Positions 46,422-56,253 are shown, counted from the stretch's first letter. The stretch: DNA of 64,000 bases from a virus (IMGVR_UViG_3300046694_000291:20107-84106); one strand, 5' to 3'. Numbers and translations: made by a program. Notes: generated by a model not told the origin, from the sequence alone.

Positions 46422-49400
46422 TGGAGACTGGAGCGACAGCGGTCGTCGGCAGGGGTCTTGTCGAGATCCTCCCCGACTTCAAGAAGTGGGGCGCCCAGCT
46501 CGCGTCCGACATGCGGCTGGCCCGGACGCAGCTCGACGGCTCGGCCGCCGGGCTGCGCCGGTCGGCCGCCACGGTCGGCAAGTCCATGGCCGTGATCGGC
46601 AAGGGCACCACGGCCCTCGGCCTCGGGGTCGCGGCCGTGTCGGTCAAGATGGCCGCCGACTTCCAGAGCCACACCGCCGTGCTCCAGACGGCCGCCGGAG
46701 AGACGGCCGAGGGACTCAAGGTCGTCCGGTCCGGGATCAAGAACATCGCCGTCGGCACCGGCACAGGCATCGCCAACCTGACCGACGGCATGTACACGAT
46801 CGAGAAGGCGGGCTTCCGGGGCTCGGAGGGCCTCAAGGTGCTGAAGGCGGCGGCACAGGGCGCGCGCGAGGAGAACGCCAAGCTCAGTGACGTCACCAAC
46901 GCCATGACCTCGGTCATGGCCTCCTACCACCTCAAGGCCGACAAGTCGGTCCAGGTCATGAACGCGATGAAGACCGCCGCCGGTGAAGGCAAGATCACCA
47001 TGGAGGAGTTCTCCGGCGCGCTGTCCACCGTGCTCCCCATCGCCTCGGCCAACCACATCGCCTTCGAGGACGTGGCCGGGTCCATGGCCACCCTCACCCA
47101 GCACGGCACCTCCGCCCGTGAGGCCACCCACGAACTCGGCGCGACCATCCGCGCGCTCGCGTCCCCGAACCTGGTGGCGTCGCGCGAGATGACCCGGTTC
47201 GGCCTCTCCTCCGTCGACGTCTCCAGCAAGCTCGGTGAGCGCGGTCTGTCCGGCACCGTGAACCTGCTCGTCAAGACCATCCTCGACAAGATGGGCCCGG
47301 CCGGGGTCAAGCTCCAGAAGCTGTTCGAGGGCACCAAGCAGTCCAGCCAGGACGCCCAGATCATGCTCAAGAGCATGACCGGCGACCAGAAGAAGCTGGC
47401 CCAGGAGTACCTCAAGGGCGACATGATCCTTGAGGACTGGAACTCGACCATGAAGGGCATGCCGGTCTCCGCCCAGCCCGCCCTCCGCAACTTCAAGGTG
47501 CTGGTCGACCGGAGCCGGGGCTTCAGCCGGGAGCTGAAGAACGGCGGTCCGGCCAGCCAGACCTTCACCGACGCGCTCAAGAAGATGGCGGGCGGTGCGA
47601 TCGGCCTCAACACCGTCCTCCAGATCACCGGGGAGTCGGCCGAGGGCAACGCGGAGCGCATCAAGAAGGTCGGCGAGTCCTTCCACAACAACTCCAAGGA
47701 CGTGGAGGGCTGGAAGATCACCGCTGGCCTGCTCAACGTCCAGCTCGACCGGATGAAGGCCCAGTTCCAGGTCCTCGCGATCGACATCGGGACCAAGCTC
47801 ATCCCTGTGGTGAGCGCGATCGTCGGGTACTTCGCCGAGAACCGGCAGATCCTGCTCGCACTGGCCATCGCCATCGGCACCTTCATCACGGTCACCTCGG
47901 CCGCGTTCATCGCTACGAAGCTCTGGGCCGCCGCGATGAAGGTCGCTGCCATGGTCCAGGGGATCATCACCGCCGCCACGTTCGTCTGGACCGTCGCCAC
48001 GATGGCCCAGACCGACAGCTTGATCGCCATGCGGCTCCAGCTCGGGCTCCTCGCCATACAGGAGAAGGTCGTCGCGGCGTGGACCGCCATCACCTCGACC
48101 GCTTTCTGGGGCCTGGCTGCGGCCATCCTCGCCAACCCGATCACCTGGATCGTGGTCGGGGTGGCGGCGCTCGTCGCCGGGATCTACCTGCTGGCGACGA
48201 AGACGAAGTTCTTCCAGACGATCTGGTCGGCCACCTGGGGCTTCGTCAGGAAGGTGTTCTCGGCCTTCATCGGCTGGCTCAAGAACAACTGGCAGCTCGT
48301 CGTCTGGACCATCCTCACCGGCGGCATCGGTCTCGCGGTCGCGATGATCGTCCGGCACTGGGAGGGGGTCAAGCACGCCTTCTCCGTCAGCATCGACTGG
48401 ATCAAGCACAACTGGCCGCTCCTGCTCGCCATCCTCACCGGGCCGATCGGCCTGGCCACGTACTGGATCGTCACCCACTGGAAGATGATCAGCGACGGGG
48501 CCAAGAAGGCCTTCGACGCGACCATCGACTGGGCGGTCGGCTTCGGGAAGGCGATCGGCTCGTTCTTCTCCAAGCTGCCGGGGCAGATCGCCGACTTCTT
48601 CAAGGCCCTGCCGGACGCCATCGGCCACTGGTTCGCCACGACCGGGGTCAAGATCTTCGACTGGTTCCGGACCCTGCCCGTGAAGATCATGAATGCCGCG
48701 AACAGCTTCAACACGGCCCTGGAGAAGACCGGCCAGAGCCTGATCGAGGGCATGTTCCACGGCATCGCGACCTTCTTCACCAAGGGCATCCCGGCCGCCG
48801 CCAAGGCGGTCAAGGACGGGGTGGTGTCGTTCTTCAAGGCCGTGTTCGGGATCCACTCCCCGTCCACGGTCATGGCCGCCATCGGCATCGATCTGATCAA
48901 GGGGTTCTTCCAGGGCATCGCCCAGCAGGCGGCCGGGATCGCCACCTGGCTGCGGTCGCACGTCTACAACCCGGTCGTCAACTTCTTCGCCCGCGTCTCG
49001 GTGTGGATCTACACCCAGGGCCGCAACCTGTTCTTCGGGTTCCTGCGGGGTGCCCTCTCGGTCGTCCAGGGCATCGGTTCCTGGCTGCGGTCTCACGTCC
49101 GGACTCCGCTCCTCAACTACTTCGGACAGGCGGACACCTGGCTCAAGAGCCACGGCCGGGACATCATCAACGGACTCCTGAGCGGCTTCAAGCAGAAGTG
49201 GGCCGACGCCATCGACTGGATCAAGGGGATCAAGGACAAGGTCGTCGGAACGATCAAGAAGGCGTTCGGTATCAGCTCCCCGGCCAAGAGCATGATCCCC
49301 CTCGGCGTCCACATCATCGCCGGTCTGATGAAGGGCCTCCTCGGCTCGGGTCCGGTGCTCCGGTCGGCGGTGAAGACCATCTTCGGCAACATCACCGGCC

Positions 49401-50050
49401 TGATGAAGAAGGGCGGCAGCCTGGTCACCGGCCTGTTCGGGGACATCGGCGGATCCATCGGTCTCGGCGACTCCTCGGTGCGCGGGTCGGCCCAGCAGTA
49501 CGCCCAGCTCTACATGAAGACCCTCGGCTTCGGACCGTCCCAGTGGCCCGCGCTCAAGGCGCTCTGGATGGGTGAGTCCGGCTGGAACCCGCTCGCGCAC
49601 AACGCTTCCTCCGGCGCGCACGGCATCCCCCAGTCGCTCCCGGCGAGCAAGATGGCCTCCGAGGGCAGCGACTACATGACCAACGCCGCCACCCAGATCC
49701 GCTGGGGGCTGAAGTACATCAAGTCCCGGTACGGCTCCCCGGCGAGCGCCTACTCGGCTTGGCTCAACCGGAGCCCGCACTGGTACGACGCCGGAGGCAT
49801 CGCCAGGGGCGTCGGCGCGATCATGAAGAACACCAACAAGCCCGAGCGCGTCCTCTCGCCCCGGCAGACGGTCGCGTTCGAGAGCATGGTCGGGGCGCTT
49901 GCCGGACCCGGCCCGGCGCCCTCGTCCGGAGGTCTGACCATCGACAAGCTCGTGATCGAGAACCACGGGGTCATCGCGTCCAAGGCCGAGGCCGAGGACT
50001 GGCTGGTCGGTGCGCTCGTCTCGCTCAAGCGCAAGAACAGGCTCCCCTGA
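46421..50050 (+). CDS. tape measure protein with lytic transglycosylase domain
   Basis: 1,209 residues from ATG 46421. The N-terminal half is coiled-coil and TP901-like (AGETAEGLKVVRSGIKNIAV; GSEGLKVLKAAAQGAREENA), the centre has hydrophobic segments (about 465-600) and Trp-containing repeats (KHNWPLL, KNNWQLV), and the C-terminus (about 1,045-1,125) contains an SLT/goose-lysozyme-like domain with ALWMGESGWNPLAHN (catalytic Glu) and SAWLNRSPHWY. At about 1.5 angstrom per residue the tail would be near 180 nm. The enzyme domain would open the wall on DNA entry. Confidence 0.9.
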   Translation: METGATAVVGRGLVEILPDFKKWGAQLASDMRLARTQLDGSAAGLRRSAATVGKSMAVIGKGTTALGLGVAAVSVKMAADFQSHTAVLQTAAGETAEGLKVVRSGIKNIAVGTGTGIANLTDGMYTIEKAGFRGSEGLKVLKAAAQGAREENAKLSDVTNAMTSVMASYHLKADKSVQVMNAMKTAAGEGKITMEEFSGALSTVLPIASANHIAFEDVAGSMATLTQHGTSAREATHELGATIRALASPNLVASREMTRFGLSSVDVSSKLGERGLSGTVNLLVKTILDKMGPAGVKLQKLFEGTKQSSQDAQIMLKSMTGDQKKLAQEYLKGDMILEDWNSTMKGMPVSAQPALRNFKVLVDRSRGFSRELKNGGPASQTFTDALKKMAGGAIGLNTVLQITGESAEGNAERIKKVGESFHNNSKDVEGWKITAGLLNVQLDRMKAQFQVLAIDIGTKLIPVVSAIVGYFAENRQILLALAIAIGTFITVTSAAFIATKLWAAAMKVAAMVQGIITAATFVWTVATMAQTDSLIAMRLQLGLLAIQEKVVAAWTAITSTAFWGLAAAILANPITWIVVGVAALVAGIYLLATKTKFFQTIWSATWGFVRKVFSAFIGWLKNNWQLVVWTILTGGIGLAVAMIVRHWEGVKHAFSVSIDWIKHNWPLLLAILTGPIGLATYWIVTHWKMISDGAKKAFDATIDWAVGFGKAIGSFFSKLPGQIADFFKALPDAIGHWFATTGVKIFDWFRTLPVKIMNAANSFNTALEKTGQSLIEGMFHGIATFFTKGIPAAAKAVKDGVVSFFKAVFGIHSPSTVMAAIGIDLIKGFFQGIAQQAAGIATWLRSHVYNPVVNFFARVSVWIYTQGRNLFFGFLRGALSVVQGIGSWLRSHVRTPLLNYFGQADTWLKSHGRDIINGLLSGFKQKWADAIDWIKGIKDKVVGTIKKAFGISSPAKSMIPLGVHIIAGLMKGLLGSGPVLRSAVKTIFGNITGLMKKGGSLVTGLFGDIGGSIGLGDSSVRGSAQQYAQLYMKTLGFGPSQWPALKALWMGESGWNPLAHNASSGAHGIPQSLPASKMASEGSDYMTNAATQIRWGLKYIKSRYGSPASAYSAWLNRSPHWYDAGGIARGVGAIMKNTNKPERVLSPRQTVAFESMVGALAGPGPAPSSGGLTIDKLVIENHGVIASKAEAEDWLVGALVSLKRKNRLP

Positions 50051-53000
50051 TGGCCATCGCACGGGTAGCGGTCGGCACCCGGTCCAAAGTCGACACCTCC
50101 GCCACGCCGGGCCCGGTGTCCGTGGCGCTGCCCGCCGGGCACGCCTCGGGGCACACGCTGCTGCTGTTCGTGGTGACGGACGACAACAACAACACCTCGG
50201 CCGACCCGGCCGGGTGGACCCGGCTGTTCTACATCACCAACGGCCTGAGCGTGCAGACCCCGTACACGCCCCGGGTCCGGGTGAAGTGCTACATCCGCCA
50301 GGACAACGGCGCGCTGGGCTCCTCGGTGAGCCTGAGCTTCGACACCACCAGCTCCTGGCCGACGGGCAAGCCGTCGGTCATCGCATTCTGCGTCGCCTAC
50401 TCCGGCTGCGACCCGACCGGCCCCGTGGAGCGCTGGGACTTCAACTCCACGACGAGCACCGCGACCGCACAGGCCCACCCGCAGGAGACGACCGCCTCCG
50501 CCAACGACTGGCTCCTCAGCTTCCGGGCGGTGTCCTCCGACTCCCCCGGCGCCACCTTCACCAACTCGGTGGTCGGCGACACCGAGGTGCAGGACGACAT
50601 CGACGCGATCAACGAACTGGCGTGCGCGCTGTACGACTCGAACGCGGGGCTGTCCGCCGGTCTCCAGACCCAGCGCACCACCACGGCCAGCCGGGCCGCC
50701 ACGTACGGCGGGCTGGCCGTCAGCATCGTCCTCAAGCCTCCCGGCACCACGGCCGTCTTCGCCTCGGCAGGCGCGGCCGAGGCCATCGCCACGGCGTACA
50801 GCCCGTCCGTCACGGCCGTCAACGGCCCCTGGAACTTCTGCACGACCGGCGGCCTCCCGAGCTACGCCTTCGAGATCGACTGGGACGGGAGCGGCACCTT
50901 CGGGGACCCGTCCGACCTCGGGACGACCCTGGCGTCCGACAGCTTCAGCCGGACGGTGTCGAGCGGCTGGGGCTCGGCCGACACCAACCAGCCCTGGACC
51001 ACCAACGGCGGCTCGGCCTCGGACTATTCGGTCGGCTCGGGCGTCGGCGTCCACTCCTGCACCACCCGGGGCTCCTCCCGGTTCACCTACCTGGCCAATG
51101 CCGGAGGCACGGACCAGGACTGCCGAGTCTCCTTCAGCACGAGCCAGGTCGCGGCGGCCGACGACATCATCGCGTTCCTGCTCGCCCGGCTGACCGACCA
51201 GGACAACTGCTACATGGCCCGGGTGACGCTGTCGGCCGCCCAGGTGATGACGCTCGTCATCCGCAAGCGGATCGCCGGGGTGGAGACCCAGCTCGCCTCG
51301 TTCACGCTGCCGGACGTCCATGTGGCGGGCACCTTCTACACCGTGCGGATGCGCGTCTCCGGCACGAACATCTACGCCAAGGCATGGACCACCGCCAACG
51401 CCGAACCGGCCTGGCAGGCGTCCGTCACGGACTCCTCTATCGTCACCGGGTCCGGCGCCGGGGTCCGCACCTTCCTCGGCGCGGCGACGACCAACGTCCT
51501 GCCGGTGGCGTTCTCCTTCGAGAACCTGCTGGTGTCGGTGCCGGAGGACGCGGAGGACGCGGCCCGGAAGATCACATCCGACATCTCGATCAGCTACGGC
51601 CGCGACCAGTCCCGGCAGCTCAACCCGGCCGCCGTCGGCAACGCCTCGTACACCGTCATCAACGTGGACCGGACGTACTCCCCGGACTTCCCGACGTCCC
51701 CGTTGTCCGGCGACCTCGAACCTGCCCGGCAGGCCCGCGCCCAGGTCACCTTCGGCGGCACCACCTACCCCCTCATGTACGGCAAGATCGACGACTACAA
51801 CGTCAAGGCCGACATGACGGACCGGACCGTCGACTTCACCTTCCTCGACGGGATGGACGACCTCCAGAACTTCCAGCTCTCCACCGGGGTCTACAAAGCC
51901 CAGCGGACCGGAGAACTGATCAACACGGTCCTGGACCTGGCCGGGTGGACCGGGCCGAGGGACATCGACCTCGGCGCGACGCTGGTGGCGTACTGGTGGG
52001 TGGAGGGGACCGACGCGCTGAGCGCGATCAACGACCTGGTGAAGTCGGAGGGCCCTCCGTCCATCGCCTACCAGGCGCCGGACGGGACGTTCGTCTTCCG
52101 GGACCGGCACCACCGGCTCCTGCGCTCGCAGTCCATCGGGGTCCAGGCGACCTTCGCCCAGCCGACTCTCATGGACTGCACCGCCGCGCCCCTGCCCGGC
52201 CTCGACTTCACGGCCCCGTTCGTCTACGCCCACGGCGCGAAGGACATCGTCAACTCGGTCAGCTTCGAGGTCTCGGAGCGGATCGAGGACGCCGACCTGA
52301 CGCCCGTCTGGACCCAGGACGACCAGATCTCCCTCAGCAGCGGCGAGTCCACCTCCGTGGAGGTGAGCGCGGGGGACCCGTTCGTCGGCGCGGTGACGCC
52401 GGTGGTGGGGACGGACTTCACCGTCTCCGGCGCCGGGATCGTCAACGTGATCCTCTCCCGCACCTCGGGCGCCTCGGCCACGATCACCCTCCTGGCCGTC
52501 GGCGGCTCGGTCACCATCTCCGGTCTCCAGCTCCGGGCACGGACGATCTCCGTCCGCCGCAACATCAAGGTCAGCCGTCTCGACGCCGACTCCATCACCC
52601 GGCACGGCCAGCGGGCCTACCCCGAGACAGCCCCCTGGGCCAACGCCAACGACGCCGACGCCATCGCCGGGATGATCCTGCTGCACTACGCCCGGCGGCG
52701 GCCGACCGTCCAGCTCCGCATCACTTCCCAGGACCCGTCCCACTTCATCCAGGCGCTCACCCGGACCGTGTCGGACCGCATCCACATCACCTACGGGGAG
52801 ATGGGGATCGACGACGACTTCTTCGTGGAGTCGGTGCAGCACACGATCCGGAGGATGAACCAGGCGGGGAAGCCGCCGGTGCACTCGGTGGTGTTCGGGT
52901 GCGAGAAGGACCTGGTGACCACGTCCAACCCGTTCACCTTCGACAAGCGCGGTGCGGGATTCGACCAGGGCGTCTTCGACCCGATCCAGGCCGACCAGCC

Positions 53001-53067
53001 GGATACCGTGTTCATCTTCGACCACCCCACTCAGGGGATGTTCGACGTCGGACAGTTCGGGACGTGA
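50050..53067 (+). CDS. minor tail protein (large)
   Basis: 1,005 residues from ATG 50050 (TGATG overlap). A beta-rich first domain (SVALPAGHASGHTLLLFVVT; adhesin-like), a LamG-like middle (SDSFSRTVSSGWGSADTNQP and FYTVRMRVSGTNIYAKAW), then ITSDISISYGRDQSRQLNPA, the start of a tail-tip/baseplate hub-like region with FTFLDGMDDLQNFQLSTGV. It follows the tape measure as distal tail/tail-associated proteins do. Lectin-like insertions suggest host surface binding. Confidence 0.75.
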   Translation: MAIARVAVGTRSKVDTSATPGPVSVALPAGHASGHTLLLFVVTDDNNNTSADPAGWTRLFYITNGLSVQTPYTPRVRVKCYIRQDNGALGSSVSLSFDTTSSWPTGKPSVIAFCVAYSGCDPTGPVERWDFNSTTSTATAQAHPQETTASANDWLLSFRAVSSDSPGATFTNSVVGDTEVQDDIDAINELACALYDSNAGLSAGLQTQRTTTASRAATYGGLAVSIVLKPPGTTAVFASAGAAEAIATAYSPSVTAVNGPWNFCTTGGLPSYAFEIDWDGSGTFGDPSDLGTTLASDSFSRTVSSGWGSADTNQPWTTNGGSASDYSVGSGVGVHSCTTRGSSRFTYLANAGGTDQDCRVSFSTSQVAAADDIIAFLLARLTDQDNCYMARVTLSAAQVMTLVIRKRIAGVETQLASFTLPDVHVAGTFYTVRMRVSGTNIYAKAWTTANAEPAWQASVTDSSIVTGSGAGVRTFLGAATTNVLPVAFSFENLLVSVPEDAEDAARKITSDISISYGRDQSRQLNPAAVGNASYTVINVDRTYSPDFPTSPLSGDLEPARQARAQVTFGGTTYPLMYGKIDDYNVKADMTDRTVDFTFLDGMDDLQNFQLSTGVYKAQRTGELINTVLDLAGWTGPRDIDLGATLVAYWWVEGTDALSAINDLVKSEGPPSIAYQAPDGTFVFRDRHHRLLRSQSIGVQATFAQPTLMDCTAAPLPGLDFTAPFVYAHGAKDIVNSVSFEVSERIEDADLTPVWTQDDQISLSSGESTSVEVSAGDPFVGAVTPVVGTDFTVSGAGIVNVILSRTSGASATITLLAVGGSVTISGLQLRARTISVRRNIKVSRLDADSITRHGQRAYPETAPWANANDADAIAGMILLHYARRRPTVQLRITSQDPSHFIQALTRTVSDRIHITYGEMGIDDDFFVESVQHTIRRMNQAGKPPVHSVVFGCEKDLVTTSNPFTFDKRGAGFDQGVFDPIQADQPDTVFIFDHPTQGMFDVGQFGT

Positions 53068-53438
53068 TGACCATGTACGAAGTACCTGACGAGAAGCTGC
53101 CCGGCCCCGCTCGGGCCTGGGTGTACGCAGGGGACTGGGTGGCCGACTGCCCGGTGAACGGGTGCGGCAACGTGGAGTACCTCTACACCCCGGCCGTCCC
53201 CAACGGACCCAAGGTGCTCAAGAAGCCGATCTTCGTCTGCTCCAACTGCGGGCACCAGGCCGTCATCGACTGGCCGGACCATGAGATGGAGATCTTGGCG
53301 ATCCTGTCCAAGCGGCCGATCCCGCAGAACCGGAACTGGTTCCCGCAGGACCACCCCCTGGCCGTCAACTCCCGCGTTCCGCACGGACAGACGATCCGTG
53401 ACCTGATGAACGAAAACGAAGAGCACGGGGTGAGGTAG
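53067..53438 (+). CDS. zinc-ribbon tail-region protein
   Basis: 123 residues from ATG 53067 (TGATG overlap). Two CxxxxC/CxxC pairs (DCPVNGCGN about 27, FVCSNCG about 59) form a probable zinc ribbon. The C-terminus is Pro/Asn-rich (RPIPQNRNWFPQDHP). It is placed between the large minor tail protein and the four paralogues. Function unknown; possibly an assembly factor. Confidence 0.6.
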   Translation: MTMYEVPDEKLPGPARAWVYAGDWVADCPVNGCGNVEYLYTPAVPNGPKVLKKPIFVCSNCGHQAVIDWPDHEMEILAILSKRPIPQNRNWFPQDHPLAVNSRVPHGQTIRDLMNENEEHGVR

Positions 53439-53440
53439 CC

Positions 53441-53980
53441 ATGGCCTGGTCGGCACCGATGACGGCGGTGGCCGGAGCGACGTTCACCGCCGCCCAGTTC
53501 AACCAGTACGTCAGGGACAACCTGAACCAAACAGCTCCGGCGCTCGCCACGACCGCGAGCCAGTTGTTCGTGTCCACCGGTGCCAACGCCATTGCCACCC
53601 GGCAGCCCACTCAGAACGCGGTCGCCGCGAGCCAGTCGACAGCAAGCCCGACCTACACCGACCTGGCTACGGTCGGACCCTCGGTCACTGTCGACACCGG
53701 AACGATCGCCATGGTCTGGTTCTCCGCCGCCCAGGCGAACGCCACCGGGGACGCACAGAGCAACTCCAGCGTGGCCGTGTCGGGCGCGTCATCGGTCGCC
53801 GCGAACGACGCTTGGCGCCTGATGACGGACGGCATCACGGCGGGCAACTTCGTCCGCTACGGGCAGTTTCACTGCTTCACCGGACTCACCCCGGGGTCCA
53901 ACATCTTCACCATGAAGTACCGGGCCGGGTCGTCGACCTCCACCTTCCAGTCGCGCGAGCTTCTCGTGCTGCCCTTGTAG
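53441..53980 (+). CDS. tandem paralogue 1, tail fibre-like protein
   Basis: 179 residues from ATG 53441. It begins MAWSAPMTAVAGATFTAAQFNQYVRDNLNQTAPA, a segment (cut after 20) that recurs at 54275, 54818 and 55362. The N-terminal about 35 residues of this type are common in actinophage tail-fibre or appendage proteins. The rest is a beta sandwich ending in LTPGSNIFTMKYRA and a LLVLPL closing strand. The domain after residue 40 differs from its paralogues, as expected for surface proteins under diversifying selection. Confidence 0.65.
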   Translation: MAWSAPMTAVAGATFTAAQFNQYVRDNLNQTAPALATTASQLFVSTGANAIATRQPTQNAVAASQSTASPTYTDLATVGPSVTVDTGTIAMVWFSAAQANATGDAQSNSSVAVSGASSVAANDAWRLMTDGITAGNFVRYGQFHCFTGLTPGSNIFTMKYRAGSSTSTFQSRELLVLPL

Positions 53981-53988
53981 GAGCGGAC

Positions 53989-54273
53989 ATGGCCACGATC
54001 CCGCAGTACACAACGATCATGCGGAACACCGCGTGGGACATCGGCATGCGCCTCGGGGTGGACGTCCAGTACGAGAGCAAGGCCACCCGGGCGGAGCTGG
54101 TGTCGGTCCTCGCCGTGCAGGCCATCCTGATCGATCTCCTGGTGCGGAAGGGCGTGGTGACCGACCAGGAACTTCTCACCGCGATCAACACGGTCCGCGC
54201 CTCGGGCTGGCAGCCGGGCCACCTGTCCGACCGGCCGGAGAACTGGGACACGACCCCGGTCACGGGGGTGTGA
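53989..54273 (+). CDS. helical tail-region protein (94 residues)
   Basis: ATG 53989 (GGAGCGGAC upstream). It is helical, with RNTAWDIGMRLGVDVQYESK and LVSVLAVQAILIDLLVRKG, then an Asn/Asp-rich end. It sits between paralogue 1 and paralogue 2. The shape recalls a small chaperone or neck protein. No family recognised. Confidence 0.55.
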   Translation: MATIPQYTTIMRNTAWDIGMRLGVDVQYESKATRAELVSVLAVQAILIDLLVRKGVVTDQELLTAINTVRASGWQPGHLSDRPENWDTTPVTGV

Positions 54274-54274
54274 C

Positions 54275-54808
54275 GTGACATGGAGCGCACCGGCCACGGC
54301 CGTGGCCGGGGGTGTGTTCAGTGCGGCGCTGTTCAACCAGTACATCAGGGACAACCTGCTGGAGACGGCCCCCGCACTGGCCACGCAGGTCAGCAGTTGG
54401 TTCCCGGCCGACGGGGCCAACTCCCTGGCCGAACGGGTGCCCCTCCAGGACAACGACCAGGGCTCCAGCACCACCACCTCCACCTCGTACGGCAACCTCG
54501 CCGACGGCCTGTCCACCACGGTCACCGTCGCGACCGGCAACCGGGCCCTCGTCTCGATCTACGCCAACTTCCTGAACAGCGTCAACGGCAACCGGACCTG
54601 GGTCGGGTACGAGGTCTCCGGCGCGAGCACGATCGCCGCGAGCGACACCAACGCGATCGACCACTCCTTCAACGGGGGCATGCGCTGGGGTGCCTCGTTC
54701 CTCGTCACCGGCCTGACCCAGGGCTCCAACACCTTCACCCTCCGGTACCGCGTCACCGCCGGTACCGGCACCTACTCGGTCCGGCGCATCGCCGTGATCC
54801 CTTTCTGA
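54275..54808 (+). CDS. tandem paralogue 2, tail fibre-like protein
   Basis: 177 residues from GTG 54275. N-terminus TWSAPATAVAGGVFSAALFN as in the three other copies, then a variable centre, then the conserved TGLTQGSNTFTLRYRVTAGT and a final RRIAVIPF. Roughly one third of positions appear shared with paralogues 3 and 4. Confidence 0.65.
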   Translation: MTWSAPATAVAGGVFSAALFNQYIRDNLLETAPALATQVSSWFPADGANSLAERVPLQDNDQGSSTTTSTSYGNLADGLSTTVTVATGNRALVSIYANFLNSVNGNRTWVGYEVSGASTIAASDTNAIDHSFNGGMRWGASFLVTGLTQGSNTFTLRYRVTAGTGTYSVRRIAVIPF

Positions 54809-54817
54809 GGAGGCGGC

Positions 54818-55351
54818 ATGGCATGGACCGCGCCCATGACGGCCGTCTCCGGGAACGTCCTGATGGCCGCTCAGTGGAACCAGTTCGTCCGGGACAACCT
54901 GTTCACGACCGCCGTCGCCAACGCCACCGTCGAGGGGAGCTTCTTCGCCGGGAACGGGCTGAACAGCATCGTCCAGCGGACGCCGGACTGGGACTCGACC
55001 ACCGGCGGCAGCACGACCGCCTCCACCACGTATGCCGACCTGGCCGACGCGAACGGCCCCTCGGTCACCGTGGTGACCGGCCCGGTCGCCATGGTCTGGG
55101 TCTACTGCAACCAGTACAACACCGCCGGGAACGCGGCCTGGATGGGGTTCGAGGTGTCCGGCGCGAGCACGGTCGCGGCGACCGACATCTTCGCCGTCCA
55201 GATGCAGGGCACGGACGGGGACCGGGCCGGAGCAGGCTTCCTGCTGGACAACCTGACCGGCGGGACCAACACCTTCACCGCCAAGTACCGGGTCAGCACG
55301 GCGGGAACCGGCTACTTCAGCCAGCGGCGCATCACCGTCTGGCCGTTCTGA
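54818..55351 (+). CDS. tandem paralogue 3, tail fibre-like protein
   Basis: 177 residues from ATG 54818 (GAGGAGGCGGC upstream). It starts AWTAPMTAVSGNVLMAAQWN and closes with LTGGTNTFTAKYRVSTAGTG then RRITVWPF. The middle has a YCNQYNTAGNAAWMGFEVSG loop. Same family as 53441, 54275 and 55362. Confidence 0.65.
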   Translation: MAWTAPMTAVSGNVLMAAQWNQFVRDNLFTTAVANATVEGSFFAGNGLNSIVQRTPDWDSTTGGSTTASTTYADLADANGPSVTVVTGPVAMVWVYCNQYNTAGNAAWMGFEVSGASTVAATDIFAVQMQGTDGDRAGAGFLLDNLTGGTNTFTAKYRVSTAGTGYFSQRRITVWPF

Positions 55352-55361
55352 GGAGGATGGA

Positions 55362-55901
55362 ATGGCCTGGACAGCACCGATGACCGCCGTGGCCGGAGCC
55401 GTGCTCACGGCCGCCCAGTGGAACACCACCATCCGCGACAACCTCTCCGAGACCGAGGCGGGCAAAGCACAGACCATCAGCGGGTACAGCGTGGTGAGCG
55501 GGTACAACCGTCTCGTCGAGAGGGTCTCCGCGCTCGCGGAGGACGGCAGCACCGAGACCACGGCGGAGACCAGCTACACCGACCTGGAGGCGACCCCCGG
55601 GCCCGAGGTCACCGTGCTGACCGGGTCCCGGGCGCTGGTGTCCATCTTCGGCTCGGGCCGCACCTCGGGCGGGACCGCTGCGTGGCTCGCCTTCGCCGTC
55701 TCGGGCGCCAGCTCGATCGAGGCCAGTGACCCCTACGCCGTGCAGCTCCATGTCACCACGCCGGACCAGTGGCGCGCGGGCGCCGTGTTCGGCGTCGGCG
55801 GGCTGACACCCGGCCTCAACACCTTCACCATGAAGTACCGGGTCAGCACGTCCGGCACCGGTACGTTCTCTTCACGCAAGATCGCAGTCATCCCGTGGTG
55901 A
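55362..55901 (+). CDS. tandem paralogue 4, tail fibre-like protein
   Basis: 179 residues from ATG 55362 (GAGGAGGATGGA upstream). It starts AWTAPMTAVAGAVLTAAQWN and closes with LTPGLNTFTMKYRVSTSGTG then SRKIAVIPW. It is closest to paralogue 3 at its N-terminus and to paralogue 1 at TPG.NxFTMKYR, consistent with recombination among the copies. Confidence 0.65.
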   Translation: MAWTAPMTAVAGAVLTAAQWNTTIRDNLSETEAGKAQTISGYSVVSGYNRLVERVSALAEDGSTETTAETSYTDLEATPGPEVTVLTGSRALVSIFGSGRTSGGTAAWLAFAVSGASSIEASDPYAVQLHVTTPDQWRAGAVFGVGGLTPGLNTFTMKYRVSTSGTGTFSSRKIAVIPW

Positions 55902-55926
55902 CCGAGATTCAGGAGGTGCTGTTCCC

Positions 55927-56253
55927 ATGGACCTGCCCCTGTGGGTGAACGGGTCGCTGGGACTGAGCGGCATCGTGGTCCTGTTCGTGCTGTCCATCCT
56001 CTTCGGTTACCTCGTGCCGGTGTCCGTGGTGAAGGCACGGATCGAGGACAAGGACAAGGCCATCGACATGTGGAAGTCTGCGTACGAGAGGTCACTCGCC
56101 GCGCACGACGAGAAAGACCGGCAGATCAGGATCCTGTCCGACGCGGCCACGACCACCACGCACGTCATGGAGGCGGTCCGTGAAGCCGCCCAGCAACAGC
56201 AGTCGGGAAGGAGTAATCATGCTGAGCTGGCTCCGGCGCCGGAAGACGGATGA
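55927..56253 (+). CDS. membrane-anchored coiled-coil protein
   Basis: 108 residues from ATG 55927 (AGGAGGTGCTGTTCCC upstream). An N-terminal transmembrane helix (about 10-33, LGLSGIVVLFVLSILFGYLV), then a charged coiled coil (KARIEDKDKAIDMWKSAYER; HDEKDRQIRILSDAATTTT) and a polar tail. The position before the endolysin and the shape fit a phage membrane protein such as a holin-associated or spanin-like factor. No lipobox. Confidence 0.6.
   Translation: MDLPLWVNGSLGLSGIVVLFVLSILFGYLVPVSVVKARIEDKDKAIDMWKSAYERSLAAHDEKDRQIRILSDAATTTTHVMEAVREAAQQQQSGRSNHAELAPAPEDG

Noticed and set aside
46217-50062. A 1,281-codon minus-strand open frame across the tape measure gene
   Set aside because: It is the GC-rich shadow of the tape measure gene: Arg/Gly/Asp/His/Val-heavy composition, no domain, no ribosome-binding site. 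The same holds for the long reverse frames at 49750-53025, 34234-37290, 37236-39050, 11884-13863 and 14128-16263.
50010-53438. An 1,142-codon plus-strand open frame overlapping the large minor tail gene
   Set aside because: Only its last 124 codons (from ATG 53067) code; the rest is Arg/Pro/Gly-rich shadow of the minor tail frame at 50050-53067.
53441-55901. Tandem similar segments that could be read as a DNA repeat array
   Set aside because: Similarity is at protein level within four complete genes; they are paralogues, not a noncoding repeat or CRISPR. No array of identical repeats with regular spacers was seen anywhere in the window.
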